Assembly: GCF_900636535.1 (NCBI RefSeq)
Contig: NZ_LR134289.1
Location: forward strand, 3,923,001-3,987,000
Direction of reading: 5' to 3'
Length of the DNA: 64,000 bases
Source of the DNA: Chryseobacterium gleum
GTDB lineage: Bacteria; Bacteroidota; Bacteroidia; Flavobacteriales; Weeksellaceae
In this document: piece by piece, positions 35,701 through 45,100 of the stretch
How positions within the stretch are numbered: position 1 is the stretch's first letter
How the letters are laid out: each line of letters opens with the position of its first letter
The notes under the pieces: generated by a model
Seen by the model: only the letters and a program-made list of their open reading frames with translations
Database searches by the model: none
Told to the model about the DNA's origin: nothing
Translations under genes and position numbers: made by a program

Positions 35701-38700
35701 TTTCTTCCTAAAACATCATACTGAGTCTCTTGGGAAACATATTGTCCTTGTCCGAATGCTTTGGTAGAAGACTTGTATTCCTGTCCTAGTTTATTGGTAT
35801 ATTTCTTTGAAATATCTCCATCAGAGTCGTATTGAATAACAGTAATATTTGCATTATCGTCTCTTTTATATTCATAAGTGGTTGTTCCTCCTAAGTTGGT
35901 TTTAGAAGTCAATAGTTTTCCCCAAGTATCATAAGTATTGATAAGGGTATTTCCTAAAGGATCGGTTTGTTTTTTTATTTGTCCCCAATCATTGTATTCA
36001 ATATTAGTTTCTAATCCTAAATTATCTGTTTTTTGTATTACAAATCTACCTTTGGGATCATACAAAGTGCTATTGGTTTGGGTTTGGGAATCTACACTAT
36101 TGCTGGTCGTTTTTCCGGTGATATTTCCAAAACCATCATAATTATAAGTTTCCAGCAAATATCCTGTATTATCCCTATTCCACGTTTTCTGTGTTTTTAA
36201 AAGATTATGTTCATACGTGTATTCTTCCTTAGCTGATTTGGTGTCACCATATGCTTGAACTGCATCTATTTTAGATTGAAGGCGACCTATATAATAATCT
36301 GCTCCAACTCCTGAAGGGTTATGACTATAATCAAAAGTAGAAGTCGTTATAGCATAACCATTACTAACATTCGTTATACTTTGCTTCGGAAGATAATAAT
36401 CCCCATAGGTAATACTTCCAGTTGTGATAATCCCTGTTAAAAAATCTTTACTTTTTGTACTTTTTGGAACAAGAGCTGTTATCACCTTTGGTTTGTCGGT
36501 ATCAGCGATTACCCCAGTTACGATTTGTCCGTTTAATAATTTATCGGTCTGATAAATTGTAGATTTAAAGCTTAAAAGCTGCGTATTATTCTCTGAAATA
36601 TCTGCCGGGAAGATATTGTTTTCATTATTAGTTCTGATGCTCCATTCTTTTATTGTTGCGCCATCATTTAATGGATCCATTTCAATTCCTGACCATATCT
36701 TAGTATTTTCAAAACCATCGCCATACCATGAAGAACGGGAAGACTGACGGAAGCCAATCATTCCTTTGCCTTGCAAATGGCTTAAGAATCCTCTGTATCT
36801 GAAGTCCTGCTTCCTACCTTCTTGTTTAAGCTGGGATACAACAAAAGATAATGGAATCTGTTCTAATTCAAAATAAGGGAACAACTCTTTTTTTACTGGC
36901 TTGTAGAAGTTTGCATCAACATTAGAATTAAGTTCTTGATAAGAAACTTCAGTTGTAATATCACTCTGTTTAATAAATTTAATTCTTGCTAATGAAGGGG
37001 TATATGAATATCCATATTGAGTAACATAATTGTAAGGACATCCTATTACACCTGAGCAGTCATCAGGCTTTCCTATTGATATAATTTGCTGATTCGTTTT
37101 ATTTAAACTTAATGTTCCGAAGGGAATAACTTTTTGGGCATATTCTCTCCTCCAATCCCTAACTCTATAAAAATTTAAATCTCCATTGGTTTGAATAGGT
37201 GAACTTTGTAAAAAAGCACTGTCTCCTCCTGCGCTTGAATAGAAAGCTTTGGCAAAATTTGCAGTATTATCCGTTGTTGTCTTATTAACTGAATAAACAA
37301 AAGTACGTAAAACCGTTTTTTCTTCATCATGGTGTTGATTCCATTCATGGTTTGTCAAAAATATGTAACTAACAATAATATCTGATTTGCCATCTGCATC
37401 TAAGTCTGCAACATTATATTGAAAATATCTGCTATCTGAATATGAACAACCTCCTCCTGATTCCACTACATGGTGACTTGTTTCCTTCAGTACTTCTGTC
37501 CCGGAACTATAGTAAATGAAATTATTGATATAGGATTGATTAAACTTCTTTCCATCCGAAAGAAATAAATTCCAGTTATAGGACTTATTAGCTTGAGGAA
37601 CTAAAGCATCTACCTTATTGTCTCCATTAAAGTCACCATATAGAGTGCCGGAAGATATACCTTCCAGTTTCTGTCCGGAAAATTCTCCAATATTTACTTT
37701 CGTATAAGCTCCAGCAGTTTGTTTACGGAAATTATAGACACCGGTAATAGTACCATCAAATTTTATTTGTACAATATCTTGTATACCATCTCCATTCAAA
37801 TCAATATAGTGGTTGTCTTTGTTAGGGTCTCCTGAACCATTAACACTAACTCCTTCATCATATTTGTAAATACTATTGCTAACATCTGTATTTTCATCAA
37901 TATCCATAATAAATGATGAATAGTATGTGAAATTATCTACAGTGCCACCATCGGGAGGGATAATATAATTGGGAGAATTTTCTGATTCCATTTCAGCAAG
38001 AATATCGCTTCCGTATTCTACATTTGAAGAATTAATGGAAGGATGCAGAAGAGATGGTGTTTCACTGATGGGACTTATACTGCTGCTAGAAATGGAATTT
38101 GGTTCTAGTGGCGGGCTTGTACAACGATTTCGTTTGCCAAATCCTATCATTAGTTCGGAAATACCATCTCCATCATAATCATAGCTGTCTAAATAGTTTA
38201 CACTTAGTTGTGATGTTTCTATACATTCAGTGCCTCCACTTAATTCTCCTCCAGGATTGTATATATTATATGGTATTAATTTTGAGAATTCTAGTTTAAA
38301 ATTTAGACCAGAAACGTCTATTGAATATACCAGAAGCTCATAGTTGGGTTTCTTAGGATCTGAAGTTGCTACTTTATGTGGTATTACAACACCTAATTTA
38401 TTTTTCACATAGCCATCTTTCTTAAAAGTTATAGTTGCTGCTTTTGCAAATTCACTTGATGTAAACCGATTAAGCTCATATTTTAACGGCATAATTGGCA
38501 CATCTTTATATACTGAATTCCTGAAGTTAATAACCCCTACCTGCACAGAGCCGGCAGTTCCAGGGGTAGGAATATATTCAAGATAGTCAGTAATACCATC
38601 CATGTCAAAATCACCATATTTTTTTGTATTTGTATTTGCAATATTGTTTTCTTTAGTTGTTTCCTCATTGCTTGCTTGATAAGGTTCGTATTCTATGGTG

Positions 38701-39824
38701 ATTGGATTGGCAAATTGATCATTGGAATTGTATTCTGTTACTTTGCTTACAAACTGATAACTTGTTCCATTATCTGCATAGGTAATTGCATATCTTTTAA
38801 ATTGGGTTTCATTAGTTTTTACAATAACCTCTTTTAGTAATTTATTTTGTATAAACTTAACACCGTTTAAATAATTTGTTTCTTTTAAAAATCTTTCATT
38901 AAAATAATTGAATTCAATTTTATTGAAATGTGGCTTGGTTATCTTTTCATTTCCTCCCCATTCTATAGAAGAGATTAAACTAACATTGGTTGATACTTCT
39001 TGAGAATAGTTATAAGTGATATAATTTCCATTTATATCTTTCCATTTTACAATATTATAATCAACAGGAGTGATTGATGTGCTGTTCCCTGATGTTATAG
39101 CTCCATACCATGCTTGGGTTCCGTCTTCAAAAGTGACTTCCCAGTATTCAGGTCCTTTCCATAATTGCCCTGTAATTGCTCCAAATGATTTTATCTTGAT
39201 ATTGGAATATTTCTCAGTCACATATTCTGCGCCGTCTTTGCCATATTCTCCAGATTTTAATATCAATCGCTGTCCATTAAAACTATAATAATCAGAATAA
39301 TCCAATTGTATTCCTTTTACCTCTCCATCCTTTTCAATATTCTTGCCAACTCTTGAGATTGTCGTAACCCCGGAAAGATTCCAAGAATATCCTGCAATCC
39401 CATTAGAAGAACCGCTGGTATACACTAAATTAACCTGAGGTGCTACGCTTTTCACCCCAGGAGGCAAAGCAATAGGTAAAGTAAATTGTAATTGCCCGGC
39501 TCCGTTAACTTCAATATTACCCTTGGTATCATGAAAACTCTTTCCATCTGGAGCTGTCGTTCCCGATGGATTAGTTGCTCCCGCATTTGAATCTGTGGGA
39601 CCACCGCCCGGATTCTCTGTAGCTGGGCCAATTTTAGCTACGAATGGATTCGATGAACTTGAAGAAGCACGAAATCCCGGTGCCAGTACCACTGTTTGTG
39701 GATCCTGAACCGTTCTTGAGGTACTTTCTGCCTGATATAGTATGGTCTGTGAAAAGCCCAATACTGAACATAAAGACAGTATGAATGATGAAAATAGTTG
39801 TATTTTCTTATAGTAAAGTTTCAT
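32748..39824 (-). CDS. Giant SpvB/FG-GAP/RHS polymorphic toxin with a caspase-like C-terminal domain candidate
   Basis: A 2358-residue secreted protein. ATG at 39824 gives a signal peptide (KLYYKKIQLFSSFILSLCS, cleavage near GFSQ); a longer frame would overlap the previous gene. After a Ser/Gly/Pro-rich linker, an SpvB-type domain begins near 100 (QLQFTLPIALPPGVKSVAPQ). FG-GAP/VCBS calcium-binding repeats run from about 405 to 820 (DFDMDGITDY, DYDGDGISEL, DLNGDGIQDI, DFNGDNKVDA, DLDADGKSDI). YD/RHS repeats run from about 1190 to 1880, and the RHS core ends at about 2011 (GRLYDPLLRRFLNADE ... FNDPSG). A hydrophobic Gly/Ala-rich segment leads to the tip. There, IRIYAHGNAKG (His2238) and KIELMSCNTGG (Cys2286) resemble the His-Gly / Ser-Cys dyad of clan CD peptidases. 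The tip identity is inference. Confidence 0.85.
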   Translation of the reverse strand: MKLYYKKIQLFSSFILSLCSVLGFSQTILYQAESTSRTVQDPQTVVLAPGFRASSSSSNPFVAKIGPATENPGGGPTDSNAGATNPSGTTAPDGKSFHDTKGNIEVNGAGQLQFTLPIALPPGVKSVAPQVNLVYTSGSSNGIAGYSWNLSGVTTISRVGKNIEKDGEVKGIQLDYSDYYSFNGQRLILKSGEYGKDGAEYVTEKYSNIKIKSFGAITGQLWKGPEYWEVTFEDGTQAWYGAITSGNSTSITPVDYNIVKWKDINGNYITYNYSQEVSTNVSLISSIEWGGNEKITKPHFNKIEFNYFNERFLKETNYLNGVKFIQNKLLKEVIVKTNETQFKRYAITYADNGTSYQFVSKVTEYNSNDQFANPITIEYEPYQASNEETTKENNIANTNTKKYGDFDMDGITDYLEYIPTPGTAGSVQVGVINFRNSVYKDVPIMPLKYELNRFTSSEFAKAATITFKKDGYVKNKLGVVIPHKVATSDPKKPNYELLVYSIDVSGLNFKLEFSKLIPYNIYNPGGELSGGTECIETSQLSVNYLDSYDYDGDGISELMIGFGKRNRCTSPPLEPNSISSSSISPISETPSLLHPSINSSNVEYGSDILAEMESENSPNYIIPPDGGTVDNFTYYSSFIMDIDENTDVSNSIYKYDEGVSVNGSGDPNKDNHYIDLNGDGIQDIVQIKFDGTITGVYNFRKQTAGAYTKVNIGEFSGQKLEGISSGTLYGDFNGDNKVDALVPQANKSYNWNLFLSDGKKFNQSYINNFIYYSSGTEVLKETSHHVVESGGGCSYSDSRYFQYNVADLDADGKSDIIVSYIFLTNHEWNQHHDEEKTVLRTFVYSVNKTTTDNTANFAKAFYSSAGGDSAFLQSSPIQTNGDLNFYRVRDWRREYAQKVIPFGTLSLNKTNQQIISIGKPDDCSGVIGCPYNYVTQYGYSYTPSLARIKFIKQSDITTEVSYQELNSNVDANFYKPVKKELFPYFELEQIPLSFVVSQLKQEGRKQDFRYRGFLSHLQGKGMIGFRQSSRSSWYGDGFENTKIWSGIEMDPLNDGATIKEWSIRTNNENNIFPADISENNTQLLSFKSTIYQTDKLLNGQIVTGVIADTDKPKVITALVPKSTKSKDFLTGIITTGSITYGDYYLPKQSITNVSNGYAITTSTFDYSHNPSGVGADYYIGRLQSKIDAVQAYGDTKSAKEEYTYEHNLLKTQKTWNRDNTGYLLETYNYDGFGNITGKTTSNSVDSQTQTNSTLYDPKGRFVIQKTDNLGLETNIEYNDWGQIKKQTDPLGNTLINTYDTWGKLLTSKTNLGGTTTYEYKRDDNANITVIQYDSDGDISKKYTNKLGQEYKSSTKAFGQGQYVSQETQYDVLGRKIKESEPYFEGQSASGWNILAYDDSVFPAKITTTAYTGKQMETSVSGLTTTVKESNLADYGRITTKTTDALGNVISSTDKGGTIQFSYNAAGEQIKAQYAENIVTTKYDSWGRKSEFNDPSNGLYKYEYDCFGQPKKTISPKGTKEYTYNNLGQLISLKELSTADGGEATNKLISFSYDDKGRLISKAGTSKGKSFSSNISYDPQGRVLSSSENSNGKYFIQKGVTYDDKARVISYEKQLYSSGVLTKVQIENVYSAWNGELTQIKDKITGKSLWELKETNAKGQVVRAKLGASDINNTYNTATGFLTEIKHVSPVQGILNIRYTFDAIKNELKLRQTLGDFNIIESFDYDTNNRLINWTNPVTGIKPSSNRNIYDVKGRIMENDQVGTMKYENSAKIYQPTGMTLNAAGTQNYNNDLIQSIVYNENNDPVFIDGMKGDVAFQYGLTSMRQRVTYGGNFSIDGDGKFTKFYSEDGSYEIVRDNTTGKEKHILYIGGNPYESNIIYLKNYNETGGSYKFLHKDYIGSILAISDEAGNKLEQRHFDAWGNFTHLQIGSGAIITDKNIIDSTSLLVERGYTSHEHFAEVGIIHMNGRLYDPLLRRFLNADENIQDPYNTQNYNKYGYVFNNPLMFNDPSGEWIVESAFLSAVIIGAMVASFSYTIMTSISGQDWDLGGFFKSTLFGAASAAVTYGIGSVFVTSAGTATQIATELGKLGTILVQGTAHALAQGIISLVQGQGFESAFVSGLLGSYGASAFSAVAGKFASSAVGTIASGAILGGVGSELTGGNFWQGVAIGGFVAGFSHVMNRIDTGLDYADADSSSGRATNDNKGDVLNWFNEGDGGLYKVAQNDPGVPKGTIRIYAHGNAKGIQGADRYWIDTPEKFDRVLMERSPTWRNYRENGGAIKIELMSCNTGGKSNGIASRISKSFMFSTVMAPNNYYVAARNGSWSGVAGQYNLIKPGRWNYFVNGQNIRGIYDKYFYKK

Positions 39825-39828
39825 GATC

Positions 39829-40296
39829 TTATCGTTTGGTAATGTTTTTACTGAAAATTCTGCCATCTTTTAGCGTAAAGCGTACAACATACACTCCCCA
39901 GTCATACCCTGTCATATTGATTTTAACCTGACGGTTTAAGTCCGGGATATTCTGTTGCTGGAATTTCCAGTGAACTGTACTGTGCTGATACAATGAAACG
40001 GATTCTATGAGTCCATCCACCTCTTCTGTCCAATCTATCGTAAGATAGTCATTAACGGGAACCGGGTAGAGGCGTATTTGTTTCAGGAATGTTTTTTCAT
40101 CAATAACAGGAGTTTGTCTGGTAACAGCTGCTACTTTTGAATCTTTTGAAACGATTTCTTCAGCCTTTTTACCAGCTGCGTCGATTCCTCTGTATCTCTG
40201 GTTTCCTGCTTCATCATATTTAAAGTAAACTTCGGTTTGGGAAAAGCCGAAGAATCCTATCATCAATGATGATAGTGAGAGTATTTTTCTTTTCAT
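39829..40296 (-). CDS. Small T9SS-sorted protein with an RHS-like N-terminal motif
   Basis: A 155-residue protein with a signal peptide (MKRKILSLSSLMIGFFGFSQ). The mature N-terminus, VYFKYDEAGNQRYRGID, looks like one RHS/YD unit. A Lys/Ala-rich linker leads to a C-terminal type A T9SS sorting-like domain: IRLYPVPVNDYLTIDW and GVYVVRFTLKDGRIFSKNITKR. It would be exported across the outer membrane by the type IX system. It sits 4 bp before the RHS giant and 6 bp after the coiled-coil gene, so the three form one transcript. A secretion or surface-attachment helper for the RHS protein is a reasonable guess. Confidence 0.82.
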   Translation of the reverse strand: MKRKILSLSSLMIGFFGFSQTEVYFKYDEAGNQRYRGIDAAGKKAEEIVSKDSKVAAVTRQTPVIDEKTFLKQIRLYPVPVNDYLTIDWTEEVDGLIESVSLYQHSTVHWKFQQQNIPDLNRQVKINMTGYDWGVYVVRFTLKDGRIFSKNITKR

Positions 40297-40302
40297 TTGT
40301 GG

Positions 40303-41316
40303 TTATTTTTGTGTTGATAAAAGTTGTTGAACCTGTTGTTCCAGTTTTTCAATTTTTGCAGACTGAACTTTTAAAGTTTTATTTTCATCTTGAAGTTGCT
40401 TTAGTTGTGCTGCCTGATGCTTTATTTGTTTATTCTGGTCAATTGAATAAAGTGTTAATTCTTCAATCTTCTCAAGAAGCTTGGAATTCATTTCAGCAAC
40501 GTTAATTCCGTTTTCGAGTATTTCCTGGGCAGCCGGAATATTAGGCAAATGTCCTTTTTCAGTAATATGTTTCTCAACATCCTCTAAAGATTTTAATTGA
40601 TAATCTTTTTTAAAGACATAATCTGCCCATACATTGGCTTTCACTTCAATTTCTTTAGCGTGGATTTTACCATCAAATTTGGCGATTCCATTGTTGAGAA
40701 ACTTAATCCATATTCCTCGGTAAGCATCCTGAAATCCTACGAAGGAATTTCCATCATTATTATTATTAGGCTGAGCAATAATAATATTATGAGTCTGTCC
40801 TAGATTTCTTAAAACCGTATCACCTGTCGTCCCTCCGTAGCAACCATTACATCCAGATTTGGCAATTTGAAATGTTCCATATGAATTGGCAACTTCCATC
40901 ATAACATCATCTTTATCATATATCCTTAATAAAGCAGCAGTATTTGTATCAGGATCATTATTACCAATTTTCACTTTTCCTTCACTTGATTGTATGAGCA
41001 GTTTGCTCCAGTTTCCCCATTGGGTATTTGTAAATAAACCATTTCTATAAAAAATACCTCCATCATTAAAGTTAAGCTGATGACGTTTATTCCCTGAATT
41101 ATCAGACCAAGGGGCAATTGTTAACATACCTGAATAGTTTCCTGTTCCAGGAACTCCTACTACATCTCTGAATTTAAATTCTGCCTTAACTATATTACTA
41201 TAGGCTGAGGGTAAATCATTGATAGTTCTAGTATCATGAATGGTTAGACCTGCTGCATTTTGTGCGAAAGTAAATGATGACACTAAAAGTGCAATCGAAA
41301 ATAATTGTGTTTTCAT
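40303..41316 (-). CDS. Pyocin-knob-like secreted protein with tail-fibre-type coiled-coil C-terminus
   Basis: A 337-residue protein with a signal peptide (MKTQLFSIALLVSSFTFAQ). Residues about 25-110 resemble a pyocin-knob/phage tail fibre module (INDLPSAYSNIVKAEFKF ... IFYRNGLFTNTQWGNWSKLL). The middle contains a CNGCYGG patch. The C-terminal part, beginning FKKDYQLKSLEDVEKHITEK and GHLPNIPAAQEILENG, is the segment seen at the end of many Bacteroidota tail-fibre-like proteins, followed by a coiled coil from about residue 285. It is first in the toxin operon. It may trimerise on the cell surface and help display or recognise targets; this is inference. Confidence 0.8.
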   Translation of the reverse strand: MKTQLFSIALLVSSFTFAQNAAGLTIHDTRTINDLPSAYSNIVKAEFKFRDVVGVPGTGNYSGMLTIAPWSDNSGNKRHQLNFNDGGIFYRNGLFTNTQWGNWSKLLIQSSEGKVKIGNNDPDTNTAALLRIYDKDDVMMEVANSYGTFQIAKSGCNGCYGGTTGDTVLRNLGQTHNIIIAQPNNNNDGNSFVGFQDAYRGIWIKFLNNGIAKFDGKIHAKEIEVKANVWADYVFKKDYQLKSLEDVEKHITEKGHLPNIPAAQEILENGINVAEMNSKLLEKIEELTLYSIDQNKQIKHQAAQLKQLQDENKTLKVQSAKIEKLEQQVQQLLSTQK

Positions 41317-41696
41317 AATTATTAATTAAAATTTATTTTGTAAAACTATATCTGCAAGGCGACAATTGGTGTCGTGTTTAATAATAATTTTATCAGCAAT
41401 TGATAAATACCTTTTAATGGGTTATTGTTTTATTTGCAAATTTATAAAATTTATAGGGTATTTTTGGTTTTAGATTTACATATTAATATATTTTAATATA
41501 AATCGTTTACTTTTATATTTTATTTAATGAATATTTTGTTTTGTTGTTTTTTTTATGGTGACAAATGCCTATATGGTGAATTTTTTTAGCCAAAATCTGT
41601 TTTATCAAATTAACTGTAGCTAAAAATTTAGGCTTTTTATGAGCCGGTTATATAAAAAAGATCTCGACTTTACAAAAAATCTCTATCTTTGTAACA
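41317..41696. other. Divergent intergenic region between the toxin locus and the metal efflux island
   Basis: This 380-bp AT-rich stretch has no supported gene. On the minus strand, TAAATTTG (complement of 41437-41444) is a -7-like element for the toxin operon, without an obvious -33. CGACA (41360-41364) and TGTCG (41370-41374) make a short hairpin in that leader. TATCTTTG at 41684-41691 is a perfect -7 element for the plus-strand island. Confidence 0.5.
41684..41691 (+). promoter_or_regulatory. -7 element for the metal efflux island
   Basis: TATCTTTG matches TAnnTTTG but lacks a clear -33 TTG, as is common for regulated promoters. It ends only 5 bp before the ATG at 41697, so the message may be leaderless or nearly so. 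Confidence 0.45.
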
Positions 41697-42017
41697 ATGA
41701 ATCTCTTAAGATGGATACTGGCAATTTACTTTATGGCGTTATCATTAATGCCATGTGCTGACGTGTCTCATCCGCAGAATTCAGGGAAAGTAGCTTCCCT
41801 GAGTGTTCAGGAAAATCACTCAAATGAAAAAGGAGATATCTGTTCTCCGCTGTGTGCCTGCAGCTGTTGCCAGATGACGGTTTCAGCATTTAAGATGGAT
41901 CCGTTATTGGAAATTCCGGAGCAGGTCCCGGCTTACTTTTCAAAGAAGATCTTATTCCATAAAAACGATTTTGCTTACCAGGTTTATGATCCTATCTGGC
42001 AGCCTCCTAAAGTTTAA
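41697..42017 (+). CDS. Small Cys-rich exported protein (DUF6660-like) heading the metal efflux island
   Basis: A 106-residue protein with an N-terminal signal or anchor (MNLLRWILAIYFMALSLMPCAD). A His/Asn-rich segment is followed by the cysteine cluster CSPLCACSCCQ (about residues 48-58). The C-terminal ILFHKNDFAYQVYDPIWQPPK motif resembles short Bacteroidota proteins of the DUF6660 type. The Cys cluster and position directly before a metal RND pump suggest metal binding in the periplasm, perhaps as a sensor or chaperone. It is 148 bp upstream of the pump gene; a CAGAAAG/CTTTCTG hairpin (42033-42051) lies between them. Confidence 0.82.
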   Translation: MNLLRWILAIYFMALSLMPCADVSHPQNSGKVASLSVQENHSNEKGDICSPLCACSCCQMTVSAFKMDPLLEIPEQVPAYFSKKILFHKNDFAYQVYDPIWQPPKV

Positions 42018-42165
42018 TTTTTATTGATTTTTCAGAAAGTTTTGCTTTCTGATAGTTATCTGTGCTTAAAACTTTGCAATACCATTGCAGAGGTTTTCAG
42101 GATATTTTTGCTGCAGCATTTTACGCTGTATGCATTCACTTTTCAATAAAAATTAAATACAAATC

Positions 42166-45100
42166 GTGTTAGATAAAATTATAAAATTCAGTATCAAAAA
42201 CAAGGTGATCATTGGATTGATGACCCTGGTGCTGATCATCTGGGGAACATGGAGTGCCACCAGATTACCGATAGATGCTGTACCGGATATTACCAATAAC
42301 CAGGTACAGATTATTACCGTATGTCCTACATTGGCAGGACAGGAAGTGGAACAGCTGGTTACCTTTCCAATTGAACAGAGCATTGCCAATGTTCCCGATA
42401 TTCAGGAGACAAGAAGTATTTCAAGATTCGGCCTCTCTGTAATTACCGTGGTGTTCAAAGAAAATGTAGATGTGTACTTTGCGAGACAGCTCATTAATGA
42501 ACAGCTGAAAAATGCAGTGGAAGAAATTCCCAAAGGAGTAGGAACTCCTGAACTTGCTCCCGTAAGTACGGGCCTTGGAGAAGTGTATCAGTATATTCTT
42601 CACCCTAAAAAAGGAAGCGAGAAGAAATACAATGCCAAGGAACTTCGTACCATGCAGGACTGGATTGTCCGAAGACAGCTGAACGGAACGCCGGGAGTGG
42701 CGGAAATCAATAGTTTCGGAGGTGAATTAAAACAGTATGAAGTCGCTATTGATCCCAATCGTTTAAAAGCAATGGGAACCAGCATCACCGAAATTTTTAC
42801 AGCACTTGAAAAAAATAATCAAAATACCGGAGGAGCTTATATTGATAAAAAGCCCAACGCCTATTTCATCCGTGGAATTGGTTTGGTAACTTCACTTGAG
42901 GATATCAAAAACATTGCTGTTAAAAATGAAACAGGGAGCGTCCCGATTTTTATAAAGGATGTTGCCGATGTCCGTTTAGGCAGCGCCGTTCGTTACGGGG
43001 CATTAACATATGACGGAAAAGTAGATGCTGTAGGTGGTGTGGTGATGATGCTTAAAGGGGCCAACAGTAATGAAGTAGTAAGCAATATTAAAGCAAAAAT
43101 TCCCACCATTCAGAAATCTCTTCCGGATGATGTGGTGATAGAACCATTCCTTGACAGAACAGATTTGGTAGATAGGGCAATCAATACTGTAGAGAAAAAC
43201 CTCATCGAAGGAGCCCTGATCGTTATTTTCGTTCTGGTGATTTTTCTTGGAAACCTGAGAGCAGGACTTATCGTGGCTTCGGCCATTCCGCTTTCCTTAT
43301 TGTTTGCTTTGGGAATGATGAACGTTTTTGGGGTAAGTGCCAATCTGATGAGTCTTGGAGCTATAGACTTCGGATTGATTGTAGACGGAGCGGTAATTAT
43401 TGTAGAAGCTACTTTACATCATTTGGGTGTCAGAAAATCTGTCCGCGCTTTGACGCAGTCCGAAATGGATGAAGAAGTATTCCTTTCTGCATCAAAAATC
43501 AGAAGCAGTGCCGCTTTTGGAGAAATCATCATCCTTATTGTATACATTCCGATTCTTACATTGGCCGGCGTAGAAGGAAAAATGTTTACTCCAATGGCTA
43601 AAACAGTAGGATTTGCCATTCTGGGAGCATTGATTCTGTCACTAACCTACATTCCGATGATGAGTGCCCTGTTTTTATCCAAGAAAATATCCCATAAAGA
43701 AACTTTCTCTGATAAAATGATGAACCGCCTGCAGAAGATCTATCAGCCATTATTGCAGAAAGCAATCAAAGTAAAATATATCATTGTTTCCGCAACTGCT
43801 GTAGTCTTTCTTATCTCTGCTTTTATCTTTAAAAATATGGGTGGGGAGTTTATCCCGCAGCTGCAGGAAGGAGATTTTGCTTTCCACTGTATTTTACCGC
43901 AGGGTAGCTCATTGAGTCAGAGTATAGAAACCTCCATGCAGGCATCAAGAATTATCAAACAGTTTGATGAGGTGAAAATGGTCGTCGGTAAAACAGGTTC
44001 TGCTGAGGTACCTACAGACCCAATGCCACCTGAAGCAACCGATATGATTGTTGTGTTAAAACCACAAAGCGAATGGAAAACCAAAAAATCTTATAATGAA
44101 CTGGCTGATGAGATCAGTGAAAAACTGGAAACGATTCCTGGAGTATTCTTTGAAAAAAATCAACCTATCCAGATGCGTTTCAATGAGCTGATGACCGGAA
44201 TCAGACAGGATGTTGCCGTAAAGATCTTCGGGGAAAACCTTGATTCTCTTGCCATATATGCAGATAAAGTTGGGAAAGTCATTCAGACTGTTGATGGGGC
44301 TACAGCTCCTCAGATTGAAAGAGTGAGTGGTCTTCCGCAGATCAATGTACAGTATGACAGAACAAGAATTGCCAATTATGGATTGAATATCGAAGATGTC
44401 AATAATGCAGTAAGCACGGCCTTTGCCGGAAAAGCTGCGGGTCAGGTCTTTGAAAATGAGAGACGCTTTGACCTGGTAGTTCGTCTCGACAGTCTTCACA
44501 GAACAGACATTTCAGACGTGAATAACCTGATGATTACATCTGCCAGCGGAGCACAGATTCCATTATCGCAGGTGGCTAATATTAGCTACAAACTTGGACC
44601 GGCACAGATCAGCCGTGAACAGGGAAAGCGTAGAATTGTGATCGGATTCAATGTGAAAGACAGGGATGTGGAAAGTGTGGTGAAAGATATTCAGGCAAAA
44701 CTGGATAAAATGAAACTTCCTTCCGGATACTACTTCACCTATGGAGGGCAGTTTGAAAATCTGCAGGAAGCGAGCAAGCGTCTGATGATTGCTGTTCCCG
44801 TATCGTTGCTTCTTATTTTTATGCTGCTGTATTTTACATTCCGCTCATTTAAACAGGCTGCATTGATCTTTACTGCGATTCCTATGAGTGCTATAGGTGG
44901 AATATTTGCGCTTTTATTAAGAGATATGCCATTCAGTATCAGTGCCGGAATCGGGTTTATTGCACTTTTCGGGGTAGCAGTACTGAACGGAATTGTTTTG
45001 ATCGGGACATTCAACCAATTAGAAAAAGAGGGTGAAACCGATATTCTGAAAAGAGTATTTGAAGGAACAAAAACCAGATTAAGACCTGTATTAATGACCG

